From: Pseudo-nitzschia pungens
Lineage: Eukaryota; Bacillariophyta; Bacillariophyceae; Bacillariales; Bacillariaceae
Reading direction: 5' to 3'
Length of the DNA: 64,000 bases
Assembly (NCBI GenBank): GCA_037355855.1
Contig: CM074767.1
Coordinates: 2,232,001 to 2,296,000 of the forward strand
Shown piece after piece: positions 47,051-57,540 of the stretch. The position numbers were made by a program, and so were the translations under genes. The stretch's first letter is position 1. The number at the start of each line of letters is the position of its first letter. A model generated the notes under the pieces. That model ran no database searches, was not told the DNA's origin, and worked only from the letters and a program-made list of their open reading frames with translations.

Positions 47051-47620
47051 ATGGACGAGAGACGCAGCCATTACGAGGTGCTAGGTGTGCCCCGAGATGC
47101 CACCTACGAACAAATCAAGGAGTCCTTTCATCGACTGGCACGAGCCAAGCACCCCGACAAGCAAACCAACCGAACTCCACAGAACGGCGAGAAACACGAC
47201 GACGACCAGATCGGAAGCGACGAAAACAGCAATACTAACAGCAAGGGCAACGAAACCCAAGCCGAGAATTCCGCCGCTGAATTTCGAAGGATTCAACAGG
47301 CGTGGCAGATCTTGAGAGATCCCGAGGAACGAAAGGCCTACGACTCGGATTTGTTTCACAAGGACCTGCAAGAGGAAAATAGACGCAATGGTGCCATTGT
47401 GTTGAGTTATCACGACGATTTGGAAGAGGCACTCGACGAAGAAACAAACGAGCGATTTATGGTGTACGATTGTCGGTGTGGAGAAGAGATTCACATCGAC
47501 GAATCCGATGCCGAGGAGGATGGAACCACGGAACAACGCGCAAGAAGAGGTGGTCCTGGTGACAATCTGTTGGTGGATTGTCCGGGATGTTGTTTTGTGT
47601 ACAGAATTGTTGGCAAGTAG
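47051..47620 (+). CDS. DPH4: DPH4-type J protein with CSL zinc finger (diphthamide biosynthesis)
   Basis: One exon, 189 residues. A J domain at about 5-100 (HYEVLGVPRDATYEQIKESF, HPD at 34-36, then FRRIQQAWQILRDPEERKAYD) contains an unusual insert of about 35 polar residues (40-75). The C-terminus is a CSL zinc finger with C141, C143, C177 and C180 (CRCG...CPGC). In yeast and humans this pair of domains is Dph4/DNAJC24, which binds iron or zinc and helps the radical step of diphthamide synthesis on translation factor EF2. The ATG at 47051 is chosen since the longer frame starts without ATG; another ATG at 47046 is out of frame. Confidence 0.9.
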   Translation: MDERRSHYEVLGVPRDATYEQIKESFHRLARAKHPDKQTNRTPQNGEKHDDDQIGSDENSNTNSKGNETQAENSAAEFRRIQQAWQILRDPEERKAYDSDLFHKDLQEENRRNGAIVLSYHDDLEEALDEETNERFMVYDCRCGEEIHIDESDAEEDGTTEQRARRGGPGDNLLVDCPGCCFVYRIVGK

Positions 47621-47781
47621 ATGAGGGCTAGAAATAGACGAGGGCTACACTGCCAGATGCATGGACCACGGGGCTCGACAACCTTCTTTTGGTTTGTGAG
47701 AACCACACACGAAAGCGTTTCCCGTCCGAGCAAAGGTTATTTACAGGTGGATCGAATTCAGACCGAATGACTGTGCTTCTT

Positions 47782-48708
47782 TCATCGAGATTGAGCGATC
47801 AGCACCACTTTCCTCTCCCCGGTCGTTTTTCGAGTCGCAACGAGGATGATAGAATTGTGATCGCTGCCCTTCGCGTTGGGTCGATAAGCATACGACTCCA
47901 ACACGTCACCCAAAAAAACTTCGGCCACGTACTGAACGGAGAGGTAGCCACTCGAGAGTTCCGTAGAAGTGGCAAGGGCGTGGAATGCGGTTTCCGCCAG
48001 AAAAGCGTGATCCGCATGGTTGCCAAAGTTGATGTGCTGGGGACCCACTTCCACCCTGCCGACACGGGTTTCTGCCGGAACCGATGTTCCTTCCAGCTTG
48101 TTGATCACGGTCTGGAGACTGGCAGAACCCATGTCCGGTCGTTGAATATCAACCAGATTTTTAATCGTTTCCGCGTCGCTAGCTCTATAATTTTCACTTA
48201 TGTTCAACGCTTCGAACCCAAAATGACTGCAAAACCTTTCCTTTTCCGTGTCGGAGAACGGAGCCGGCTTCGGTTTTCGGCCAATCCCGTCCGCTGTATC
48301 GTGGCTGTCGGGACGATTCATCCTGACGAAAATCCGGCGAACGACAGCAAGAATATCCCGACCGACGGATACAACAGCGCCAAAGTGTAGGGACGAGTTC
48401 CCTATCGAGTCCGTATCTACCCATACGTCGCAGTAGCACGCGTCGCCACAGTTCAGCAAGCGATGGAGCAATGGCGGTGTCGCCAGCGCATCGTAGCACC
48501 GAACTGCCTGGCTGACACAGAACCAATCGTGCTCGTAGATTCGGTTGTATGCGTTATCGGGGTGGAAACCTATTTTCGGAATGATGTTCGAGGAATGCAG
48601 ATGATTATCGCAAACTCGGAGGACAGCGGCAGGGAAGAGTTGTTGATGGCCGTTGGATCTGTGAAAAATATCGGTTGTGGCCCGAATGGTGGTGGTTCTC
48701 ACACGCAT
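47782..48708 (-). CDS. Double-hotdog thioesterase-like protein
   Basis: One exon, 308 residues from the ATG at 48708 (MRVRTTTIRATTDIFHRSNG). Two hotdog-type halves are suggested: residues about 1-135, and 195-308 with VEVGPQHINFGNHADHAFLAETAFHAL, where the Asn/His segment at the start of the long central helix sits where thioesterases keep catalytic residues, followed by YLSVQYVAEVFLGDVLESYAY and SIILVATRKTTGERKVVLIAQ. The pattern is that of acyl-ACP or acyl-CoA thioesterases, which free fatty acids from their carrier. No plastid or mitochondrial leader is seen. The substrate cannot be told, and the first half is diverged. Confidence 0.65.
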   Translation of the reverse strand: MRVRTTTIRATTDIFHRSNGHQQLFPAAVLRVCDNHLHSSNIIPKIGFHPDNAYNRIYEHDWFCVSQAVRCYDALATPPLLHRLLNCGDACYCDVWVDTDSIGNSSLHFGAVVSVGRDILAVVRRIFVRMNRPDSHDTADGIGRKPKPAPFSDTEKERFCSHFGFEALNISENYRASDAETIKNLVDIQRPDMGSASLQTVINKLEGTSVPAETRVGRVEVGPQHINFGNHADHAFLAETAFHALATSTELSSGYLSVQYVAEVFLGDVLESYAYRPNAKGSDHNSIILVATRKTTGERKVVLIAQSR

Positions 48709-49336
48709 ACTCCCGATTGCAGAATTTAAGGTTATCAACCAAAATAGAAATGCGTTTAAGTCTGAAGTCTAGTGACGACTGTTCTTGATGTACCGGTACA
48801 ACTCTTATTTCAATCAACCATTCCTGTATTGGAGTTACCAACGGAAGGAAACTCCAACACGGTAAGAAGTACGAGTAAGGATACTACTTCGAGTAATACT
48901 TCGGAAGATGTGGTGTTTCGGTTCGTGATTTCCTGATTGATACTACGGAATTCCTATCAGCTGTCCCCCGGTTTCCGTAGAAATTAGTAGTTGAGGATGT
49001 AGAACCAGGGGACAGCTGATAGGAACTTTGTAGTATCGTGATTTTTGATTGTCCTACCGTGATGGTATCAAAACAATCTGCAACTATAAATACACACTAC
49101 AATAAACACGTACAATTGTACGTACATGTAACAAGGCGCGCGCAGCAAACAACGCATCACAAAAATATTTCCAAGTCAAAAACTCAGAACACCGTGTAAA
49201 ATGATCGGCCAATCTGAAGAGCAGATCCACAGACCGACAAGGGTAACAACAATAAACTTGAACTTTGAAAACATGCCTTAGCAGTAACAACAGGGGTACT
49301 TCCCCTATCCAACAGAAAGAAAGCAACAAGAAACAC
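48709..49336. other. Spacer with a hairpin element
   Basis: About 630 bp between the thioesterase-like gene and the Crypton-like gene. It contains the hairpin element at 48938-49037, ACGAGTA-type repeats at 48870-48900 and a GTACGTACATGTAC-like patch near 49115-49130. Confidence 0.45.
48938..49037. repeat. Small hairpin element (MITE-like), copy 2
   Basis: The left arm GATACTACGGAATTCCTATC and its continuation AGCTGTCCCC are matched by the reverse complement of the right arm (GATACTACAAAGTTCCTATC, AGCTGTCCCC) with about three differences over 35 bp. The whole is about 100 bp. The same arms recur, more diverged, at 7990-8100. Confidence 0.75.
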
Positions 49337-51609
49337 TTAGCGGAGTTGCGGATGAGGTCCATTCTTCTCGCTGTTCCGGATCTTGATGACGAGCTGCGTC
49401 ATCGAACAATCCCCATGGACACATCGGATCTTGCTGCATGCTGTATTAATATCGTTCCCTCTATTAAGAAGTCTTTCAATTACCTTCCAAATAATGAGTC
49501 TCCTAGAGTACTTGTACTTCTCTCTTCCTCTCTCCCTCCGTGTAAATTCCCTTGCAGGCTTTCGACCACCGATCCCATTCTGATACTCGTCCCACATCTG
49601 CTCGATGGTCCGAGGATGGGGATGAAGGGTAGCAGGTCTTTCAGCTTCTGGGGTTCCAGGTGCTACAGTTCTTGCAGGGGCTCCTGCTGCTCCTCTTGTT
49701 CCACTACCACCACCACGACGAGCAGGAGCCATGGACAATCCACGAACCATATTCGTGACAGCTCGCATCTGTCTTTTCAACTCAGCAATCTCCGACAGCT
49801 GGTGGTTCCGAATCTCTCCTACATTCGCTTGGGTAGTACAGACCTTTGCATAGATCACATTCCTCCACTCTTGACCACCTCTTGCAAGAGCACCACCTTC
49901 TCCTCCAACACCTCCTTCTTCTTCATCCTCGAATCGGATCTCATCCAACCACACGATACCATCGACGTTCGACGCAACAACACGAATTCTATCTATAGGA
50001 TTTGCGCCTTCCTCCAGCATTCTTCCTGCTTCAAGCAACTCAAATCTCTGAGTGATCTGCAGCTTCAAAGCAACAGGAACCATGTGCGCTACAGAGGCAT
50101 CGAAACAAGCCCAAAGCAGGGCTTTCCCAAGGATTGAGGCGATGCCATCACCGAAGACTCCCCGGATTCCTGGAGTGACTGAAGCAGCAATCCACTCGTC
50201 TGTAAGTCCACTTCCATCCTTCTCCTTGTACAGACAAATACCCTTATGGCAAAGCTTGCTTGCAGCTTAATATCAGGCCAATCCAACTGAATATCAGTAT
50301 AGTTGTCTTGCATCGTTCTAGTCTTCCATCGCGCCCTGTAGTTGACGTCATCCTTTGTAGCGCCGCCGCGTCTTGCCATTGTAGTCCCCCACTTCTTCAC
50401 TGAGTGAGTTCCAAGGCGCCTGCACATACCATCAGGTCTAAAGTCTTGGCTTTCGATGATCCCTTTCATTGCTCTTTGATAATTGTTCTTGCATCGTAGC
50501 GTCTCGTCATCTTGCTCTTTCAAAGGCGAATCGATAGTGGAAGTTCCTTCAGCAAACAACCACTGACTCGTGCGTCCTGCTCCGCCGCTACTCAGCCACA
50601 CCTCCAGGAAGATTGCAAGCCCAAGATAGACACAGTACTGTGGATTCATCGATGCCAGCAGCAGTTGCTTCGGACAGTCTTGCTCTTCGTGGACGTTCTT
50701 CGACCAGCGCATCTGTGCAGTGAGGTACTTTGGGTATCCAAGACTCTGTTCCAAGCAAACCTTCTTCATGTGGGCAGTATCATCCCCTCTTGCAATCATG
50801 TGGAGCTGGAACTTGAGCATCGCGGAGTGCCAAAGCCTTTCAAGACTTGTTCCATGTAGCAAGTCAACGACTTGGCGGAACTCATCGTTTGTGAATGATC
50901 TGTCTGCTTGGGAGTCCTTGCCAAGCAATCGCGTCTCCTTCCTCCTTACAGCCCAAATAAGATTGTTGATCATCCTTGATTTAGTTGGATTGCCTGTCTC
51001 GCTGCTATCATTCCAAGCAGCAGTGTTAGGCATGAAATAAGAGATTGCCTTCTTCCAGTACATCATCGATGACGCTCTTCCATAGAGTGGGTTGTCCTGT
51101 TGGCTTGGATCGACCCTTCCATAAACCTTCCAGCACATCCATCTGTAGATGTTAATTGGATGGACTTCAACAAGTTCGTCTGGACCGAACACTCTGTTAG
51201 TAGGGAACTGGATACCAGCGAAGTGGCTCATCATGTCAAGCAAGATCTTGTGGTACCTGATCACTTGGGTTGGAGCGTTTACATCGTTGGGAAGGATGGG
51301 TGGTCCATTGTTCAAACGTTGTGGGGGCCGAGGAGGTTGGCGTGCTGGTGCTGGAGGAGGAGCAGCGGCGGGAGCAGGAGCAGCGGCGGGGGGACGGGGA
51401 CGGGGAAGTACTGGATATTCTGGCGGGATTGTAGCAGCAGCGTTCATAACAGCAGCGCGTTCCAACTGTTCCTCGCCTACAGGAAACGCTGCTGCAAAGT
51501 TGTCACTGTTTTCTTTGGCTTCCTCCACAGCATCCCGAATGGCTCGTTGTCGGGCCCGGCGACGGCGAGCAGCAACAGCGCTGGGGTTTGTACTTAGTTG
51601 TCTAGGCAT
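49337..51609 (-). pseudogene. Crypton-like tyrosine recombinase gene with one frame break
   Basis: The ATG is at 51609 (MPRQLSTNPS). The first about 450 residues end with a tyrosine-recombinase catalytic region: IARGDD (about 280, candidate first Arg), GTHSVKKWGTTMARRGG (about 400, the HxxR box with Lys for Arg), RARWKTRTMQDNYTD (about 433, the nucleophile Tyr) and LDWPD. At about 50255 the conserved reading moves to another frame, which continues about 300 residues (LYKEKDGSGLTDEWIAASV, GIASILGKALLWAC) to a stop at 49337, ending in an Arg/Gly-rich, coiled part. The whole would be about 757 residues. Cryptons are DNA transposons that move with a tyrosine recombinase and lack inverted repeats; similar proteins occur in stramenopiles. 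The break may be mutation, sequence error or frameshifting. Confidence 0.7.
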
Positions 51610-52236
51610 GCTGCTTGTTGTTGCTGTTGTTCTTGTTGATTCAGCAGAATTCCTCTATCGGTATTTTGTGAGCTGAGCTGACAATCAAAAATTTCGAAAC
51701 TAATCCCGGGATGGAAGATTCCGCGATTCTCAACTCCCATGTGAGTCGGTTTGTTGCCTTAGTTGCGCACCTCGTGTTAAAACACGGGAATAAAAATCTA
51801 CTAAAAGATCAATTTTACACTGAGTTGAAACGCAACATATACTCTATTAAAAACCGTTGAAAAAAATTCTGTACCTCTAGTTTTGATGGGGTATTGGAGG
51901 CATACTTAGAACGTAGGAGCTTCCACGTAGAAGGTTGTACTAGCGCGGGGCGCGTGCAACAACGGTTGCATTTTAGTAATATCGTAAGGGTACCGTACCT
52001 TACCTACAAGTAACTTACAGTGATGATACTGATATGAAGTAATCTTACATTATCGGACCTTGGGGGGGGGTAAGTTAGTGGAGATACCGCCATCACGGCC
52101 TCTATTTTTTTAGAAGAACCGTACCGTACGGTACCGGTATATTTTTTTTGTTGAATAACTTTGCAGTAAGATTACCTAGTAGAGTACATTCTAAAAGTAC
52201 CTTACTACGACAGTACAAGAAGTACCGTATTGGGGT
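51610..52236. other. Spacer upstream of the Crypton-like gene
   Basis: About 630 bp of AT-rich DNA with CCGTACGGTACCGGTA-type runs at 52120-52140 and a G8-9 run near 52062-52070. No gene is seen. Confidence 0.4.
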
Positions 52237-52289
52237 GTGACCGATAGCATCCTACACGATGACCCGGATCACTTGACTGTAGCACCCCA

Positions 52290-52375
52290 TAGCGTTTTTG
52301 ATAAGCCTGTTGCTAAGCCTATTGCTAAGCCTGCTGCTAAGCCTGCTGTTGCTAAGCCTGTTGCTAAGTCCTGTA
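52290..52375 (+). repeat. 12-bp repeat array, inverted relative to the one in the LTRs
   Basis: Degenerate repeats of GCCTGTTGCTAA, the reverse complement of the TTAGCAACAGGC array of the LTRs. In one frame it reads PVAK/PIAK/PAAK repeats inside a 75-residue open frame (52237-52464); coding is possible but unsupported. Confidence 0.75.
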
Positions 52376-52544
52376 GATCTCCCACTATTGATCTGCTAAG
52401 AACTGGGGTATGTAGATATGGTACAAGAAGAAGTTCTACTAGAAGGGCCCAGCATCCTGCTTAGCATCCTGTTCACTATCACCTGTAGCACAGTGCGGTT
52501 TGGTTCACCAATTAGCATCCTGTAGATCTCCTAAACAGGATGCT

Positions 52545-53185
52545 AGAAAGGATGCTAGGCCCTTCAAGTAGGATTTGTACCAGATCTACATACCCCAACT
52601 CTTAGCAGCCCTATGTTAGAAGATATACAGGATGCTAAGATAAGAACGGAACTGAATAACCAAAAAGGTGATACTAAACAGGATGCTCCTAGACAGGATG
52701 CTACGGCCCCTCAAGTAGGATTTGTACCAGATTTACATACCCCAACTCCTAGCAGCCCTATGATATAAGATATACAGGATGCTAAGATAAGAACGTAACT
52801 GAAGAACCAAGAAAGCGATACTAAAGAGGATGCTAGAAAGGATGCTAGGCCCCTCAAGTAGGATTTGTACCAGATTTACATACCCCAACTCCTAGCAGCC
52901 CTATGATATAAGATATACAGGATGCTAAGATAAGAACGTAACTGAAGAACCAAGAAGGCGATACTAAACAGGATGCTAGAAAGGATGCTAGGCCCCTCAA
53001 GTAGGATTTGTACCAGATCTACATACCCCAACTCTTAGCAGCCCTATGTTAGAAGATATAAATGATGCTAAGATAAGAACGGAACTGAATAACCAAAAAG
53101 GCGATACTAAACAGGATGCTAGGCCCCTCAAGTAGGATTTGTACCAGATGTACATACCCCAATTCTTAGCAGCCCTGTATTATAA
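52545..53185 (+). repeat. Tandem array of 131-147-bp units
   Basis: The marker AAGTAGGATTTGTACCAG occurs at 52566, 52713, 52856, 52999 and 53130, i.e. five units of 147, 143, 143 and 131 bp. Each unit also has CATACCCCAACTC, AGCAGCCCT, GATGCTAAGATAAGAAC and CTAAACAGGATGCTAG. Many short GGATGCTA motifs lie inside. No long open frame. Confidence 0.9.
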
Positions 53186-53190
53186 GATAA

Positions 53191-53402
53191 TAATAATAAT
53201 ATACGTATTTAAATAACTTTAATCACCAAAGGTGATACTAAATTACTCAGTCTGTATCCAGACTTTAACGTTGCCTCCATCAGAGAGTCAGAACCCCAAG
53301 TGGTAGAACGACAAATTTTCAAACAAACCTTGAACATCAGAAAGGGAAAGGAACAAAGAATAATAATATACGTATTTAAATAACTTTAATCACCAAAGGT
53401 GA
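53191..53402. repeat. 44-bp direct repeat pair
   Basis: The block AATATACGTATTTAAATAAC followed by TTTAATCACCAAAGGTGA occurs at about 53191-53233 and again at about 53358-53402, some 167 bp apart, in the same direction, between the tandem array and the 5' LTR. Confidence 0.85.
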
Positions 53403-53519
53403 AACAAAGAAACAAGTCCCACAAAATAGGGACTTGAGAGAGAGAGTGAGATGGGAGGGAAGATAGTGGGAGAAGACCCATTATCAAAAGGGATGGGACA
53501 TGATGAGAAGCAGGAACAG

Positions 53520-54384
53520 TATGAAGATATTCAAGATGGGTGCTATGATCTGTGCTAAGGCTCCTGTGTAGGAGAGTGTACTGGGGCTACAGGCAGTAAC
53601 ATCCAGTAGCTGACTAACAGGTGCTAAGCTGTGTGCTAAATGGTTAGCAACAGGCTTAGCAACAGGCTTAGCAACAGGCTTAGCAACAGGCTTAGCAACA
53701 GGCTTAGCAACAGGCTTAGCAACAGACCTATCCTGTTTGGTATGGGTGCTAACAAGAAGTTACTAGGGTCGTCGCGTACAATTTGTACCAATCGTACGTA
53801 CCCCGAGTATAGCACCCGTAATGGTGTAGCTAAATGCTACAGGGTTAGGGTTGCTAAGCTACGATATACTGGAAGATGCTAACCTACCATGATACCATGC
53901 TAAGATACTATGCTACCGCCGGGGTCGGGTCATTGGTGTATAATATGTACTATGACCGGATACCTGACCCAGACAGTTTCCCAACGAGCTAGCACGATTG
54001 GATATAATTAAGCCTAGCTACGCTACTCCGTGCTAGCTACGCTACTCCTTACGCTATGCTACTCCGTAGAATACAGTACTGGAGCTACAGAGCTCTATTA
54101 TTCTACGAGTTATCGGAGCGCTGTCACGATACAGAGCTGAGCGCTTTGGCTCAGCTCGCACTTTTATTCACTCTTTCTGTTACACTCTAAAATAAACACA
54201 TCCTATCACGCCCTCCCCTTTCGATCGATTCCGATGTACCTCTAGGGAAGTACCTTGTAGTAACTAAGTGTATGCAATAGAGACCGAACAGTATCTTCTG
54301 TAGTCTCACTATTTGCCAGGACTCTATGTGCTATTGTTGTTATTGCAATCCCCTTATTATTGCTGACAAGCAAATATCAACGCA
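53520..54384 (+). repeat. 5' LTR of a Ty1/copia retrotransposon
   Basis: 865 bp, near-identical to 61956-62864. It begins TATGAAGATATTCAAG and ends with ATATCAACGCA. It holds seven copies of the 12-bp repeat TTAGCAACAGGC (53644-53727). AACAG directly before it and after the 3' LTR is a likely target duplication; the last LTR base is ambiguous because an A follows in both places. Confidence 0.9.
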
Positions 54385-54975
54385 GTTTATCAGACCCACC
54401 GCTCGAACCACTTCGAAGCCGGGACGCCGGCTAGAGCGCGTGACGAAACCCAGCAGCTGATCCCTGTTGGCATCCATGCCTACACTTGGATGTAAAAGAA
54501 CCATCTGCCGGATGTAAAATTCAGCTCCTAGTACAAGGAACTGACATCACCATGCCCCAGTGGATCCTTCGGACGCGGATACAATACGAACGGCACGTTC
54601 GGTGCGGACAGAAGAAAAATCTACAGTGATGTAAATGGGGCTCCCTTTTGCTGGATACCGGGACCTAGGGATCCCGAGAGGACGGCTCATACTAGGTCTA
54701 CGAAACAGAGCAGGGTGGTGGCTCCACCAAGTCTTGGCCCGGATGCAAAAGGGACCGATTGAGCAAGAAAAGTATGTAACGAAAGAATTCAGTTCGAATC
54801 TTCAGTACGTTACAAGAATCCAGGATGAAACGAAAGACTCCCAGAGTCTTCAGTACGTTTTGAACATCCAGCTGCTGGTAGTGGATTGTAGCCAAATGAC
54901 TAATCCAGGATTGCTTGGACATCCAAGCGAAGAATCGAAGTTTCGGAGCACGACCAAAGACACGGAAGCCAACCT

Positions 54976-55160
54976 GGAAGGTCATCGAGAGGTATTCTTG
55001 CAATTGCCAACCCGGAAGGTCACCAAGTTTAGTCTTATCTAAACACGGAAGGTCATCGAGAGGTATTCTTGCAATTGCCAACCTGGAAGGTCACCAAGTT
55101 TAGTCTTATCTAAACACGGAAGGTCATCGAGAGGTATTCTCGCAATTGTCAACACTATGT
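54976..55160 (+). repeat. 71-bp tandem repeat inside the retrotransposon
   Basis: GGAAGGTCATCGAGAGGTAT starts at 54976, 55047 and 55118, an exact 71-bp period, two full units and a partial third. Confidence 0.92.
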
Positions 55161-55313
55161 TACAGCAGCAACCACCGGTCAGATCAGGAACCATTCCTAT
55201 TGACCACCGAAATTATTCCAAGCAAGAAATTAACTTGGAACGAGCAACGAATTTGTCTTTCTTTGAAATAAGGAACGAGTTGCAAAGCAAATCATCCAAA
55301 GCCTAACGCCAAC

Positions 55314-55631
55314 ATGCCCAAACCTACTGAAAAGGAACCACCCAAAGATTCTACTATCCTTGATGCTCCGGAGGAAGGACCTCAGGAGGAGGAGCCCCCG
55401 GAAGAGGAAGAAAAGGGTGAGGAAGTCCAAGAGAAACCGGATGATGAGGAGATCACCGACCCATCTGATGAGGACGAACCAGCAGCGATAGGGTATCCAT
55501 GTATCGAAAGAATTGAAGATTGCAATGTTTGCAATAGAACTGGAATCCGGGGATCCTGTTCTTCACAGGGACGGATATACGCAATTGAAGGATCCGGAAG
55601 GATCGAAGGCTGCAAGACCTATATGCTTTGA
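55314..55631 (+). pseudogene. Acidic Pro/Glu-rich frame, possible gag remnant
   Basis: A 105-residue open frame starting MPKPTEKEPPKD, followed by runs of Glu and Pro (EEGPQEEEPPEEEEKGEEV) and then IERIEDCNVCNRTG. It lies upstream of the protease-like block, where gag is expected. No nucleocapsid zinc knuckle is complete. The gag identity is only inferred from position. Confidence 0.35.
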
Positions 55632-56937
55632 CATCAAACCTGAGCGTCATTCCATGGCCGAAAGGCCTGTATGTCTACGACGTTCGACGGCCGAAAGGCT
55701 TGTATGTTTTGACTGGAGAAGTTCTTCGATCGAAATTTATGTTTGCAATTATTTGAAACTACCAATATCCTCAACAAGAAGCTCCTCTTTGCTTGTGACA
55801 GAAGAAAAGGTGTCATCGGTAGTGCCCGACGACTGATCTACAAGAAAGAAGACTGCCTCACGAGCGGACGCCCAAACCAGAAACCCGAAGAAATTCCCTG
55901 AAGAATCGCTCAGCACCAAATCCTGTATTCCCGCTTTCAATGAAAGAACAACGGGGACAATGTGCTCTATGTATATTTTGTCCTTACACTGAAAGCGTAC
56001 GGTGGAAAGCACCCGGTTGGAGTAGCGCAAACAATGTGCTGTATCCCAGAACAACAGTAACGAAGCACTGTATCCTTGCACTGAAAGCGCTCGATCGATT
56101 GCTGTATTCCGGAACCAGGAATCAATAGCCACAGATTAATAGCAAGGGATCGATAGCAACGGATCGATTCCCACGGATCGATAGCAAGGAACCAATAGCG
56201 GGATCGATGACAACGAATTCTAGATGCGTGGACCCACAGCAGACGCTAGATACAAAGCTCTTGACAGCAACAGATCAATAGTCGGATCGATAGCAAAAGT
56301 GATGGGATTGATATATTCCTGTCCTTACACCGATACCGCAGCAGACGCTAAACGAGTTGATTCACAGCAGGCGACAGACGCTAGACGCGATTCGCAACAC
56401 GCTAGACGAAAAGTTCTTGTCAAATCGATTAAAGTCTCTCTCCCTTGAAGAACAGCGGGGACGATGTTTATGTCCTTGCAGCGAAAGAGCAGTAGCAGCA
56501 ACAAGAGAACAACATCGATGCCCTGACAGGAGAGAAGCCTACAGCAAACTAGAAGGGGACGAGCAAGGGGACAAGCGCGACTTGGACCTGCAGCATTTTG
56601 GTGTTAAACAGGGCGTTGAACTGAAGACGATATAATGTAAGGAGCAATGTGACGCTCACAGCAAACGCGACTTACAAGGGTAGAGATATAAGGATGACTG
56701 ATACGAGATATGACCAGAGGCATGTACACCTAGTACACAGCGGAGCTGTGTAAAGCACGGGCAGCATGCTATGAGCGACAGCAACGAGCGACAGCAACGA
56801 CGCTCGTTGATAGACCTGCTATGACGTGCTCTATAACAAGTGTAGCGCGGTCGATCCGCCTCAGCATTTGTGGCTAATGAAAATGGAGCAAGATACCAGC
56901 AGCAAAATCAGCAAGGCCGAAAGAGAGCAACTGTGAG

Positions 56938-57540
56938 TTGGATAGTCATGCAGATACGACAGCTGCTAGTTGCAACATGATTTTATTGGAAGACCAAGTT
57001 ACCTCCCATGTGGATGTTCATCCCTTCTCCCCCGAATATGAACCAGTGAAGAACATTCCAATCGGGACAAGTGTCACTGCTTACACAGATCCATTGGGCA
57101 AAGTTTGGTTGATCTATTTCCATGAGGCTTTATATATTTCGAGGCCAGGCTACAGCACAGCCTGATATGTCCCAACCAGGTTAGGGACTGTGAACACAAT
57201 CGAGTGGATGAGACGCCAAGACAGTTCGACCCCAAGTCATCCCATTCAATCCATATCGAGCATACTGCTGAGGATGGAGATGAAGGAACCCCCCCGAACA
57301 CTGTATATTAAGCTCTTGCTTAATGGTGTTGCTTCCTACTTCCCCTCAAGGCGCCCCACAAAAGAGGAAATGCGGACGTGTGATCATGTACTAATTGCTA
57401 CAAGGGATGTCCCCTGGAATCCAGCAAGCCCGAAATTTCAGCAAGCTGAAGCAGCAATTGACCAATCACACCCCTATTCCCCTTATCCAACCAAAAATTG
57501 TTTCTGCCATACACCAACAGGAGCAACAACAGACTAAGGT
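56938..57540 (+). pseudogene. Copia protease-like and following pol remnant
   Basis: The block begins with DSHADTTAAS, the aspartic-protease active-site pattern of diatom copia elements (DSHADT in place of the usual DTG type), and runs to a stop at 57165. The same pol sense seems to go on in another frame at 57190-57537 (EWMRRQDSSTPSHPIQS, GVASYFPSRRPTKEEM, WNPASPKFQQAE), a pattern known in the segment before integrase. So at least one stop or shift breaks it. Confidence 0.65.

Noticed and set aside
47689..48390. 233-residue plus-strand frame
   Set aside because: Antisense shadow of the thioesterase-like gene, which shows hotdog motifs on the minus strand.
49337..50083. Independent gene for the 248-residue frame downstream of the Crypton-like recombinase
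   Set aside because: Reading this frame further upstream (to about 50255) continues the recombinase family sequence, so it is the C-terminal part of the same gene after a frame break.
52545..53185. Possible CRISPR-like array
   Set aside because: Units of 131-147 bp are repeated over their whole length without unique spacers, and the DNA is eukaryotic nuclear. It is a plain tandem repeat.
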